Source of the DNA: Tubiluchus corallicola
Lineage: Eukaryota; Priapulida; Priapulimorpha; Priapulimorphida; Tubiluchidae
Direction: 5' to 3'
DNA: 64,000 bases
Assembly (NCBI GenBank): GCA_030141605.1
Contig: JAQGDQ010000010.1
Span: 1,241,501 to 1,305,500, forward strand
The notes beneath the pieces were generated by a model. That model was not told the origin of the DNA. It ran no database searches and worked only from the letters and a program-made list of their open reading frames with translations. Below, piece by piece: positions 25,201-35,456 of the stretch. The position numbers and the translations under genes were made by a program. Each line of letters starts with the position of its first letter. The first letter of the stretch is position 1.

Positions 25201-28200
25201 GCAGTTGGTGCCTGATCTTCCATCTTTTCCGTGAAACTCCGCCAGGATTGGCGTTTCGCCTTCCGGACGGCATTTTTGAATATAGACTGGGTTAGCTTTC
25301 TTGTTTCCCAGTCGCGTTGATTTTTAGTCTTAGTGGCTCTCCTGCAAGCCCTGCACGCCTCCTTGCGGAGACGGCTTAGCTCCGGATTCCACCATTTGTT
25401 CCCATCCTTCTTCCTCTGCCTACGTAATGGGCAAGCAGTTTCATAAGAATGAATAACAGCAGCCTGAACTTCATCAGCCAAATCCTCAATATCCTCATTG
25501 GAGGACACCTTGTATTCCCGGTTCAGTTCTGGAAGTTTATGCTCAAGTTCTTCCGCATACTTTTCCCAGCAAGTACGGCGGATGTTCCTGATGAGTGGGT
25601 TTTCTTTTGAAATACTGCTTTTCACCAGGAATCTTATATACATGTGGTCCGACATTTTGTAAAATTTATTAAGACATCACAAACAGTTCTCAATTAAGTA
25701 TAACAACTTGTGTCATCAGATAGCAAGGGCTGGCTCTTAGTAGTTTAACACTCTAGGCAAAAGTATTTGTAGCACCCCTTTCTCTACACCTAAGAGCCCC
25801 CACGCAACCCCACTCCAAAAAATTTCTGCAATTTCCACTACACACTCTTTATGTACAAACTCTTGGCTAAATTTTCCTTCACACTTTTCATTTGAAATTT
25901 TCTTAATCCCTAATTCCTCTTTTTCACGTACATCTATTACATCAGTTTCATCATCTTTACAACCATGACTCTGGTCTGGTTGCAAATATACATTAGCGAA
26001 TCTTTTAGCTGTTCAATCTCTGCAATTTTTTTCCTTTTTCGTTTCCTGTACTATGCTCCCGAAAGCTTCACTTCCTGATAGGGTTATCTGCCAAATTAGT
26101 TGAAATTTAATGCTTTCACAAGAAACACTTTTTAGTTAGTGTAAGGATCAAAAGGCATTAGTTTTTACTTAGTTCTGCTGTTCTAAGCATACAGTACAAA
26201 GTAGTGGCAAAAGTAGGATTATGCGTTAGTAGTGCCTGCAACAAATGACATAATCTTGTGAAGCCAGGGTAATGTGAAAAGTAGGAAGTGTTTTGTACGG
26301 AAAGACTGCTCTGTGAATCATGAATCACATATTGCGACATGGACATAATGCAAAAAATTTGTTTCATTTAATTAAAGCGTCGCGAATTTGCATTTAAACA
26401 ATAACACATACTATGTTAATATTTACATCAAATTCAAAATAAAAGAATTGCTTCTAAAATTTGGCGCACCCCAAAATTTGGTACCCTAAGCAACAGTCTA
26501 GTTTTCCTAGTGGTAGAGCCAGCCCTGTATACAGCTTGCTGTTATTACCACTTGGAGCTATTACCACTATTACAGCTTGGAGTAACTATATTCAACTCTG
26601 CATACAGTTCAGCTTATGTAGAGCAAATTTATTCTTTTTTATACAGATCACTCTCTTAATTGCCAATGACCACTTTAAAAATATTGAATGCAGGTCTAGA
26701 AAAACAGAATGTAACTAGACTGATGGGTACCTACTGAAGCAATTGAAACATATAATTAACAGAGAAACACTTGCGTAGTGAAGAAGTCTACAATAAGAGC
26801 TGGCTCAGCACTTCATCTTATAATTTAGTCAATAATAGTGAACCATACATGTGTATCTGGAGTTCACATCTTTGCTTGGAAAGTTGACTTCAGGATTGCT
26901 TTGACTAGGTAAAATGCAGTTGCAAAGGAGCAGGTGCCTGAAGTTAGCCCTGCTTATTCAATGAATTTCAGTGACTCGGTATGTCAGGTTTTATTGATTT
27001 TGGATGTATCTTGGATGTCTTAAGCGTGCTGTATGAATTACAAGAAAAAACGGTACTTGTGTTAAGCCATATTTACCAGACGACTGGAATTGAGTGTGCG
27101 TTATTCAATGATTGGATGCAGAAAAACAGATCATTCCTTACAGCAATCTTTTTACAAGAATTTGTTACTTGGCAGCAAAGTACTACTGTACAAACATTGC
27201 AGGTAACATTTACTCCTATTTAAAGAATGCGCATTCTGTTCTGCATTTCAGGTTTTTTTGTACGGGACAGGAAACACGTTTTGCAGTTGTTTCCCATGAG
27301 ATATAACACAATTCTGGCATTTGGTAAAAGTGACAAGACAAAATACCTGAATACCTGATGCTTTATAATATTCCACGGGGGCTAATGCACCATCACGACT
27401 GCAACATTTCACCATTTTTATTTTGCCCAGCTCACCGGCACTAGCTTTCCTACAGGCTGAACTGAATCCTGGATCAAACCTCCGATTAAATGCACAGTAA
27501 AGTGCCAGACCTCGAGTTTCTGCCAAGTCATAAAGCTCACTAATTCGCTTGTTATTGTTTGCAACTGGTTTTTCACAGAACACTGACTTGCCTAAAATAC
27601 ATATACACATATATCATAGTTATCTAGCGCAACTCTTGCAACATGGAAGTGAATGCACCCAAGAACTCAATTAATTGTAAATTAACAGAGAAACTGCTCA
27701 TTGAAAACACAAGCTATCAATCTGTTATGTTTAAAACTGATGTTTAAGGCAAAATTATGAAATTTTTACATTATTTCCAATGTAGTTCAATCAATATGCA
27801 GTATGTAATTTTTTAATGTACAACAATGTACTTTATTAGAATACTGAAGAGAATTTCACAAGTTGAAAAAAATAAGAACCAAGTAAATTTTAATATATTT
27901 TTGGATTCCGTTTCTTCCATCTTCTTGCAATAACAACCGGCGAATGATTAATTATTACTTATTTGCAGTGCATTGAAAATGGGTGATACAGACATGTAAC
28001 ACTGAGTTTCCAACCACAAAACTATTTTCTTAAGTTATAAAAGAATCCAAATTTCACAAAATTTAAACAAACCATAAACGAACGTAAAAATTAACTCTAG
28101 AACATCTTATATTGAACTTCCCTATCTGTTAAAACAGCAGGAGCTGTAATTCAGGGCAAAACCTAATTAACGCTTGCAGCAACAATTTATAACTAATTTA

Positions 28201-29300
28201 AGTAAGATTAACCTACCTGCATTTAAAGCTTTTCGGACTAAATCCTCATGTGTCCAAGTAGGAGTACATATAACAACACTATCTACACTGAAAGATAAAA
28301 ATATCAGTCATTAGAATTTTATTTATCAATGCAATGCATTGTTCCTGAATAAATTCAGCATGTTCTTACAAATTTATAACACTCAGCATAATGAAATGAA
28401 TTACTTAAAGTATAACTTTGAAAGTATAGCAATACAAAGAACAAATTTTAGGGTTAAACATATTCACACAGAACAAACTTAGCACTTCATAAAATGGCTA
28501 ATATAAATAGTTTTGCTGCCATCTTTCTTATATTGTGTGATCATTCTATATTGCTTCATCATTTTAAAAGTTGCATGTAAATAACATGTCATTTATGAAT
28601 ATGAGTGGTATGCAAGTTTTATATCATCTATGTAGTCCCATGTACCCTGAAGCCAAGGTACATAGACTACGAGCATAGTATAAACCTTGTATTACAAAGA
28701 GGCAGCTAACGAGGTTTTTGCCCAATATTAGATTCACACCAGCAAATGAACAGTACATTGTAAATACACAAAAGTGTATATTTCTGACAACACTTACATG
28801 GCTGCTAAGCTACTTACAGTAGACTAAGCAGACGAGTACTTAATCCAAATATTTTACGAATGGCACGCCTGAATTACTTTTATACCCACACGCATAGCCA
28901 ACAGACATTCTCTACAGCCATGATACCATATCATGGACGCCTACTTAGACTAATAGGAAACGCATTTTACTACTAACCCATTACACCATTAACCGGTCAA
29001 AAATGGTTTGTGATTTTGATCTCACGTATGCATATACAGACTGATTTCTATTATTAATTTTCAGACTCACGTGCAATCATTTAGTACAATTTTTGTGTCA
29101 CTTGTTGGCAGTGCTGTGATACCTCTGTCTGGTGCTACCAGTTTCAGTCTTTTTTCAACAACATCAGCATCTACATCAATCACATATTTTAAGTGAGCCC
29201 GTGGATTGTTTAGAAGATTTTGTAAATGAATACTTCCAATTCTGCCCATCCCAAATATAGCTATTCCATGCCTTTTCGGTGCTGGACCATTATCTGCCAT
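19259..29300 (-). CDS. Inositol 2-dehydrogenase-like oxidoreductase, left tandem copy (6 exons)
   Basis: Predicted cytosolic NAD-dependent oxidoreductase of the Gfo/Idh/MocA family, most like myo-inositol 2-dehydrogenases, which oxidise myo-inositol to scyllo-inosose. Exons in order: 29300-29071, 28287-28217, 27591-27355, 22135-21912, 21670-21505, 19398-19259; 1068 nt, 355 aa. The Rossmann loop GMGRIG is at residues 17-22 and an acidic strand end (VIDVDAD) follows. The EKP motif gives the catalytic Lys108. HDSVVHDID supplies the Asp185 and His189 spaced four apart, as in bacterial inositol dehydrogenases. No signal peptide. The coding start is preceded by a strong 3' splice site (exon edge 29308), so there is a separate 5' non-coding exon. 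A second in-frame-incompatible donor lies nine bases past the chosen exon 3 donor. Introns 3 and 5 are inflated by mobile and satellite DNA. The substrate is inferred from family, not shown. Confidence 0.9.
20022..21325. repeat. 28-bp satellite-like tandem array, ~46 copies, in intron 5 of the left dehydrogenase gene
   Basis: Head-to-tail copies of a 28-bp unit, CTTGTAGTATCAGAG then CTTGTTAGCAGGT, run for 1.3 kb. Variants recur in blocks: TTTGTTTAGCAGGTCATGGG appears at about 20684 and again 199 bp further on, showing a higher-order unit of about seven repeats. It ends about 180 bp before exon 5 of the host gene on its other side. The other gene copy lacks it. Confidence 0.97.
22216..22502 (-). 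repeat. 287-bp target-site duplication, copy at the 3' end of the retrotransposon
   Basis: Identical to 25653-25939 except one base (C at 22367, G at 25804); both are 287 bp. The two copies flank the retrotransposon exactly, and sequence beyond them differs. It contains the left end of a hAT-like element (from 22287). Confidence 0.93.
22503..25652 (-). mobile_element. 5'-truncated non-LTR retrotransposon with reverse transcriptase and RNase H
   Basis: A 3150-bp insertion in intron 3 of the left dehydrogenase gene, antisense-agnostic in effect because it lies on the same strand as that gene. Its 5' edge (25652) falls inside the last motif of the AP-type endonuclease domain, so the rest of the endonuclease and any ORF1 are missing. 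Its 3' edge ends in TAATAA repeats rather than poly(A), as in I-like elements. The RT plus RNase H plus CCHC layout fits the I/R1/LOA group; I cannot place the clade further without a tree. It is flanked by the 287-bp direct repeat. Confidence 0.93.
22615..25655 (-). pseudogene. Retrotransposon ORF2 remnant (endonuclease tail, RT, RNase H, zinc knuckle), frameshifted
   Basis: One open frame covers 25655-23004 (883 codons); its first ATG is made from flanking DNA and is not a native start. Order: end of the AP endonuclease (SDH motif, residues 2-4); a basic linker; reverse transcriptase with motif A aspartate in FLDIVGAFDN, NPQGG and the YADD catalytic box; then RNase H with all four expected acids (TDGS, QAE, LSDS and the late EAD). 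Near 23030 the frame shifts: the adjacent frame carries on through GWSLKRW into a C-terminal domain ending at 22615 with a CPKCG...H....C zinc-binding pattern. Thus one indel separates RNase H from the zinc domain. Otherwise the RT and RNase H look intact, suggesting a fairly young insertion. Confidence 0.92.
25653..25939 (-). repeat. 287-bp target-site duplication, copy at the 5' end of the retrotransposon
   Basis: Partner of 22216-22502 with one mismatch in 287. This copy is continuous with the rest of the hAT-like element to its right, so it shows the pre-insertion arrangement. Confidence 0.93.
25724..26527. mobile_element. hAT-like non-autonomous DNA transposon, interrupted by the retrotransposon
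   Basis: Left end CAAGGGCTGGCTCT (25724-25737, duplicated at 22287-22300) and right end AGAGCCAGCCCTG (26515-26527) form a 13-bp terminal inverted repeat with one extra base on the left. Subterminal sequences on both sides read like the common 'GGCACC...CCTAGG' hAT ends: 'ctctaggcaaaa...gcacccc' on the left, 'gcaccccaaaatttgg' on the right. About 804 bp before the nested insertion. No convincing 8-bp target duplication remains and no transposase is readable, so it is an old deletion derivative. Confidence 0.65.
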
Positions 29301-30620
29301 TTTACTTTCTGCAAAGAAAATTCATCATCATTTAGAATAGATTTTTGATTTTCTGTACAAATCCCGCTACCAATCACCCGAAACAAGAACATTTTTTCGA
29401 AAACACCAAAGCTTTACAAACAACAGTAATCACTTTTCTTGAAAACACAATCAACACACAAAGTAGACGCCAGTAAATGCAGGCATGAATGATTGACTGA
29501 CAATGCTCAATTGCACTGCTCATTTACCAAGCCGAGAGTTTCTAGAAATTTGTTGTTAGGGCAAAATAGTGAAGTTCTGCTAAGAATGTGCCCAGTGATT
29601 GTGATAAGGTTGAAGCTTTGTAAACAACAGTGTTTATTGAATCTGCACTGTGTTTAATTCTTTGTTGTGTCAATCTTTCATCTGATTGTATAATCGGTGA
29701 GATTAATTGTGCCAGTCAGCCAGTGTCCAACCAGCTGCTCAAAACTGATGAAGCAAAAAGGAAAAAGTCTTAATGCAGCTGTCACTAGCTACAGCTCTTA
29801 ACCTGTGTTTCAGAAATCTATATATGTGCTATTCTGCTTCAGAATTGGTGTGATGTTAACGTTACCCTCATGCCTAGCCCCGAATAGTTAGTAATACTCA
29901 TTATACAATATCATTAACCATACTAAAATATGTGTGTCGAAGGTTAAGTCATCTATTAGAATAGAGGAAAACAATCAGTAATGACAGTTGTCAGCAAGAA
30001 GACGTGACTCAGCAGTAGACGATGAAGGTTGATAAAAAAATGGTCCTAGAAGGAAGACAAAGATTGTCAGTGTGATATGGAACTGAAACTATGGTAAGTT
30101 CTCACGCATCCTATTACAGAACAAAAGGCACACTCGCTGGAGATACTGAAGGAGATCATTGGCACATGCCTCTTGAAGCACCTTGGTACACAGCGAGGCC
30201 ATACGATTTGAAGTAAGAACGAACATATCACACAGTGTTAAATTATTTAAAGCTGCACTACTACTGCTCAGTCTTGGTCATTCTAAGAAACTGTTCAAAC
30301 ACTAGGGCCTACTGGTAGGCAAGTAATGCAAGAACTAAGGCAACAGCATGTTTCTTTCTCACTGTGTAGTGAAGAAACAGGATAGTCAAAAAGAGATAGT
30401 CGTTAGTGCATCAAATTAAAATCTTTTTTAAAGAAAGAGTGAGGATTTCACAGACACAAAAGTAATACTTTAAGAAGTAAATCAAAATTTATAGATGAGG
30501 AACATAATACTTAGAAACTATGTTTTGAATAATGCAGTGTGCAGCCCATAAAATTCCTTAATAGTCTCAGTGAAGATTTATATTGTTGTTTAGCTATTTG
30601 CCTGTGTATTAATATAGATG
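29301..30620. other. 5' flank of the left dehydrogenase gene
   Basis: Contains the 3' splice site of the first coding exon at 29309-29310 (minus strand) and presumably an upstream non-coding exon and promoter, which I cannot pinpoint. A related phrase, GCTTT-A/G-T/C-AAACAACAGT, occurs at about 29411 and 29614. No protein-coding feature seen. Confidence 0.45.
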
Positions 30621-30627
30621 TCTGTGT

Positions 30628-31088
30628 AAGTGCTGGTGCAACCAAGAAAAGTTTATAACACCTTAACGAATATTATTCTCTAACTCACTAGCTATCTAAC
30701 TAATTGAGAACCCGCCTGTTACAAACTTTCCTGTCCCGGTATTCACCCCCCCCCCCCCCCGAGTTTCACATTCGAAAAGTACCTATTTCATGTTTGAAGT
30801 GCTGGTGTAACCAAAGAAAAGTTTGTAGCACCTCAAGCAGGGTACATATTGTTCACTAGCTCCATAGCTATCTAACTATGTGGATGACGGCCCATTACAA
30901 ACTTTTCTTTGGTTATATCAGCACTTTAAACATGAAATACTAGTTGAATTTGAAACTCGAAAAAAGTATGGGCAAACAGGAATACAAAAGCTTGTAACAA
31001 GCAGATACACATATAGATAGCTACTAAGTGAGGTGGAGAATAATACGTGTTATCCCTGAGGTGTTACCAACTTTTCTTTATTTACACC
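30628..31088. repeat. Cluster of nested palindromic repeats with a 15-base C run
   Basis: A ~70-base arm at 30761-30833 is the imperfect reverse complement of 30895-30960 (core GTAACCAAAGAAAAGTTTGTA against its inverse). Outside these, 30628-30715 is likewise an inverted copy of about 31010-31088. The direct relation between 30628-30745 and 30787-30915 shows that the same small inverted-repeat element is present more than once. A run of 15 C (30746-30760) lies at the junction. A related phrase, GAAGTGTTACCAAC, is seen at about 31675. Confidence 0.75.
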
Positions 31089-31634
31089 ATTGAGCGGCTA
31101 GCAGTGCTTGCGTCAAATGTAGGTAAAAATAGCACAGGAAAAAACTGCACAAGAAAAAATTGCACGGTAAAATGGCACAGGAAAAAATGACACAAATGGA
31201 AAAGTAGCAAAAAATGGCACACTTAGTAAAATATGTGTTTAGGGTTAGAGTGACAGTGGGGTATAATTATTGTAGTTATTTTTAGCTCTGCCAAGGTAGT
31301 TATGCTTCAAAAGATTAGTTTACCTTTTTGTTATGGCAGTAACCCATTACACAAAAGCTATCTAACAGATTTCCAAGAAACTTTGTGAAGAAAGGCGGGT
31401 ATACGGGCCAAAAATGCAAATCTTTTCGCTGGTTCTTTTCTCGTGACCAAACGCCACATACAAAAACCATTCGTGAAGCACTTCATGGAGGACTCAGAGA
31501 GAGTGTTTAGTACTTCTTTTTTATCTCCACCAGGACAAACAACTATGAGTTAGTTCCAGTTCGTTTTTAAAACAGTGTGATGCTGTCTATAACGCTTGCT
31601 TATTAATCATGTGTATAGCCTTATGAGGTGACTT

Positions 31635-31639
<5 letters not shown>

Positions 31640-31667
<28 letters not shown>
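31640..31667. repeat. (AT)n microsatellite
   Basis: About fourteen AT dinucleotides, next to a short copy of the palindromic repeat family seen at 30.6-31.1 kb. Confidence 0.9.
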
Positions 31668-31669
<2 letters not shown>

Positions 31670-32137
31670 TCGCTGAAGTGTTACCAACATTCCCGTAAAA
31701 GTGGGTACGTTTGAAGCTACTTCTAATTTTTATTAATAATACTTAGTAACATACTGTATACTGTAACACACTAATAATGAATATCAAACCTTTTTGGATC
31801 TATAATGCTTTGAGTAGTGCAATCGAGGGCATTACAAATTTTGAATGTCAAACCGACTTTTGGTTCAATACTGAACATCGAACGTCGAATATCAAACAAA
31901 CTTGAGACGGACACGGGTCACACTGGGTTGCGTCAAGGATTGATCCAGATGCAGTAAATATACTAGTAATATGCAAAATCTTTGTGACGCGACTGCTTGC
32001 AATTAAGATGTACCAAAGTATACACAATAAAGTAGGGAAAGTCCTTCTGCGCAGTAGTTCGCGCAGTTAGTGTCGCCCTAGCGGCCATTCAGTACGGCCT
32101 GTTGTTGTCAGGTACGCAACAGCGCAGGCTGTGGGTA

Positions 32138-32145
32138 CTGTAGCA
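32138..32145. repeat. Left 8-bp target-site duplication of the hAT element
   Basis: Octamer CTGTAGCA, repeated exactly at 32857-32864. Confidence 0.93.
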
Positions 32146-32856
32146 CAGTGATTTTCAACCTTTTTTGAGCCACGGCACATTTTTTACATTTCCAAAATCC
32201 TCGGGCACCACCACCATTTACAGACACGTGCGTGTTGAAACAATAGGCGGTCACGTGACCATTCTGACTGATGCGTCAGCACAGAAAGTGGTGAAATCTT
32301 GAAGTCTCACGTAGCAGGCTAGTCACATAATCGTTCACGTCTCCTGCCTCCAAATTGTGGAATTCTTTGGCCCTACAATTACGCCTGATCAAGTCGATTG
32401 ATAGTTCTAAAGAAGCCTGAAAACTTACTATATTAATGAAGCTGTCTGTGGTTGATTGCCCGCAACACATTTACATTTGTATATATAGCAAACCTAAACT
32501 ATGGTATATCTAAACCAGTTATGTGCTCAAAGTAAACTGTATACGAATTTACTAAGCAAACATACAACAGCGATAATTCTCTTGTTTATCATTCAATCCC
32601 GCAGTGTTTTGAGAGTCAAGTATATTTCAAGTAATGATGCTGTACATAAACACTAACTCTATTGACTTTACAGGCATTTATCACTCTCTGCTGCCACCCA
32701 CTGAAATAAAAGAGTTTTACATTATCGGCCACAGTTTATTACAGCACAGACACCCGACAATGGTTAATTAGGTGATATTAGATAATTTCCCACGGCACAC
32801 CTGATGATCTTTCACGGCACATCAGTGTGCCGCGGCACACTGGTTGAAAAACACTG
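32146..32856. mobile_element. Non-autonomous hAT transposon, 711 bp, with perfect 8-bp target duplication
   Basis: Starts CAGTGATTTTCAACC and ends with the inverse GGTTGAAAAACACTG; subterminal GAGCCACGGCACA and TGTGCCGCGGCACACT motifs lie on both sides, the usual architecture of hAT ends of the 'CAGTGGTTCTCAACC' type. Both ends are bordered by the identical octamer CTGTAGCA (32138-32145 and 32857-32864), the 8-bp target duplication diagnostic of hAT transposition. No transposase; a 64-codon open frame on the minus strand (32276-32470) lies inside but has no recognised domain. It is in the gap between the two dehydrogenase genes. Confidence 0.93.
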
Positions 32857-32864
32857 CTGTAGCA
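32857..32864. repeat. Right 8-bp target-site duplication of the hAT element
   Basis: Octamer CTGTAGCA, matching 32138-32145 exactly. Confidence 0.93.
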
Positions 32865-35255
32865 GATGAATTGATGAGACCATCAAAACCAGCCCGGTTA
32901 ACAGGCGCTCATAAATTGCTCAGCAGTGAGTTGCAAAAACACAAAAAGATATCTTTTTAAATTTCGCAAGGATGCAGCCAGGTAATTATAATAAAATGTT
33001 AATTATAACACAGTTTTGAAACTTTTGTTACTAGTTAAATATTTTGTACGCTAAGCAAAGACTGCAAGGCCTACATCTCTCTTTGGCGATTTATAGCAGC
33101 TGTTGTCTTTTTGAATATTATTTAAAGCAAGCATAAGGCATTAAGAATAATTTGTAGTTAAAAAAATTATTATAATCATATCTCATAAAAATTAATAGGC
33201 TTATTTACAAAAGAAGTTAGGAAAGTTGATCAAAAGAAAGAATACCTGGCTCATGTAGTATTCGATTTCTGGAGAAATATTTTTTCTAAAAAACATTTCG
33301 ATTTCATATGTTCTTATCAGGAAATATAACTTGAAGAAATATTAGGCCTGACTTTCATGTGTAATACCTTTCGTAGAAAAAAATCGATTTTTTCAGAACA
33401 GCAAATAATTTTCCAGAACATAACTTAATCTAAGCATCTGCATGTTTTGTTAATTCCAAGTTAAAAAATGTTTAAAAAGCATATAATCATACATTGGCCT
33501 CTGTTATGAGTTGGAGTTAGTTATAAAATTACGTTGAACAAGCAGAGATGCATTTACGACATTACTCCTCTTTTTTATTATCAGTGAACAAAAAATAACT
33601 GAAGGAAACATTAGAGCTGTCATCCTAAGCAGCCGACATAACTTCCACCTCTATAACAACCAACTAACTATGTCAAAACCTAGTTAAAGAATTCAGGCGA
33701 GAAGCATAAATTAGAATCTGCACGCATGTCATAATACCTTATAATATCATGTGCAGACATTACTTATATTTGGCCTAATTTTTTAAGATTCAATTAGGCT
33801 TACATCAAAATAAATGTTCATTAAATACAGTTTGCTTACGTGTAAAAAATGTACTTGTATAATGTTCTTTTGTTTTGTTTATAATTAGACTCTTTAGTAT
33901 TATTTTAATGCATGTACTTTGCAGTTTGATTCAGTTCCCTATTTGAAAGTTTGTTTAAATTTCTGTTTGGCTAGCTTGCTTTTCATTTTATTTAGTTTGT
34001 TTTTTATTATTTTTGTTATTTTGCATGTTTTTCTCATATTGAGTTATGCATGGACGATATGACAGCTTGAATTTGGTCATTTTTTGCACTAATGTTTTTC
34101 TTTTGCTAATAGGTACCATTACGACCTTTGTTACTTTATTAGTAAGGTATAAATCAACTTAAATGAAATTATTCATTCATCGCCGCCTATATCAAAATCA
34201 TAATTACATAAGTGCAAAAGTTTTCCTCATGTTTCCTTGCTGTTCATTACATCTTTTACTTTATTTCAAAATTATTTAAATATTTATATCAAAATCGTAA
34301 TTCCATATTGTGTTTTTCTCATGTTTCCTTGCTATTATTACATCATTTACTTCATTACATCAATTTCAATGAGTCATCTACAAAAGCACGCATATCTTTA
34401 ATAATTTTTTCATTTTCATTTAAGTAAGGTGAGTGTGTTAATGACCGTATGGTCGTACACTCACCTCACACTACTCAAATTATTTTATTTATTGTTTATT
34501 TATGTGTACAATATTGTATTTTGATGTGTGAAATAAAATTCATAGTTCCGTCTTTCTTTTAACTCTCTCTCTCTCTCCCCCTCTTTCTCTCTAAGAGAGG
34601 GAGGGAGAGAAAAATCAATAAATCAATGAAAAATGCATTACTTCTTTACATAGCAGGCAGCCCATCACGCAGTCAGCTAGCCTCTTTCCTCAGGAAAAAC
34701 AATAAAATTTTACTGACAAGAAAACTGAACAGGCATTTGCAAGTACATAATACAAACTTATTGCTACAATTTTTTTCCTTTTCATGAAATGTTTTCAGTT
34801 TTTTTAAACTAATAATTGCTTTTAATTGAGATATACTTCTTTTATTAAAAACGCAAAAGTGATTTTGGCTTATCAAAATTGCACGTATGCCAACACTACT
34901 GGTGAACTTAATAATATTATTATTACAGTCAATGCGGCGCTCCAAATTTTTTACTGAATGGCCGTTTGATGCCGCCAGCATAGCCGCTAATCGCAAAAAG
35001 GAAATACGTAACAATAGGCGGCTTTCGTCAGTTCCTCTTTATACACTTTGGATGCACCCCAAATTTTTGAATAAAACCATGATGACGACAAATGATGATG
35101 GTAAATTATAGTAGCTGAAATTCAAGTTCAAATTATTTATTTTTTATCCCAAATAAAACTAACAACATCAATAAATACAACTTATGAACAAAGCAGGTAG
35201 GAAGGGGAGGCGACAAACGCACATTATCGAATCAGCCACCCCACATCGGTTTTGA
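32865..35255. other. Intergenic, no gene seen
   Basis: AT-rich. Contains an imperfect hairpin at 34426-34467 (AGGTGAGTGT against ACACTCACCT) and a CT-rich then AG-rich simple-sequence stretch at 34561-34615 that can also fold back. The open frame at 34887-35111 has no recognised domain. Confidence 0.5.
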
Positions 35256-35261
35256 TGAATA

Positions 35262-35456
35262 GTTAATGGATAGCGCCAAACAGTCTGCACCTTAATAATA
35301 ATGATATTATTAAGAGTACAATAATTTAAATCACCATGAAATTTAATCATTTGTTTGAATTATAATAAATTTTTTAAATTATTGTAGTCATTATATTAAG
35401 GAGCAGTCTGTTTGGCACTATCCATTAATTATAATTCACAGCTCTGTGAATTATAA
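35262..35456. repeat. Inverted repeat with a terminal perfect palindrome
   Basis: Segment at about 35262-35296 (TTAATGGATAGCGCCAAACA, then GTCTGCACCTTAAT) is inverted at about 35397-35429 (ATTAAGGAGCAGTCTG, then TTTGGCACTATCCATTAA), with a ~100-base loop. Immediately after it, TTATAATTCACAG and CTGTGAATTATAA (35429-35456) form a perfect 13-bp palindrome with a 2-base centre. It looks like a small inverted-repeat element. Confidence 0.7.

Noticed and set aside
23644-25215. Several plus-strand open frames of 60-213 codons
   Set aside because: Shadows of the retrotransposon ORF on the minus strand.
25737-25985. 82-codon minus-strand frame (and the related frame at 22300-22596)
   Set aside because: Lies in the hAT-like element and the duplicated target; no recognised domain, and the left copy is a by-product of the duplication.
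27346-27354. Second GTATTT donor nine bases past the chosen end of exon 3 in the left dehydrogenase gene
   Set aside because: Using it would add three residues; the duplicate gene has only the first donor at the matching place, so the first is preferred.
32276-32470. 64-codon minus-strand frame inside the hAT element
   Set aside because: No family resemblance and no splice or start support; kept only as a note on the element.
34887-35111. 74-codon plus-strand frame with basic residues
   Set aside because: No recognised domain, no neighbours that would splice to it, and surrounding composition is non-coding.
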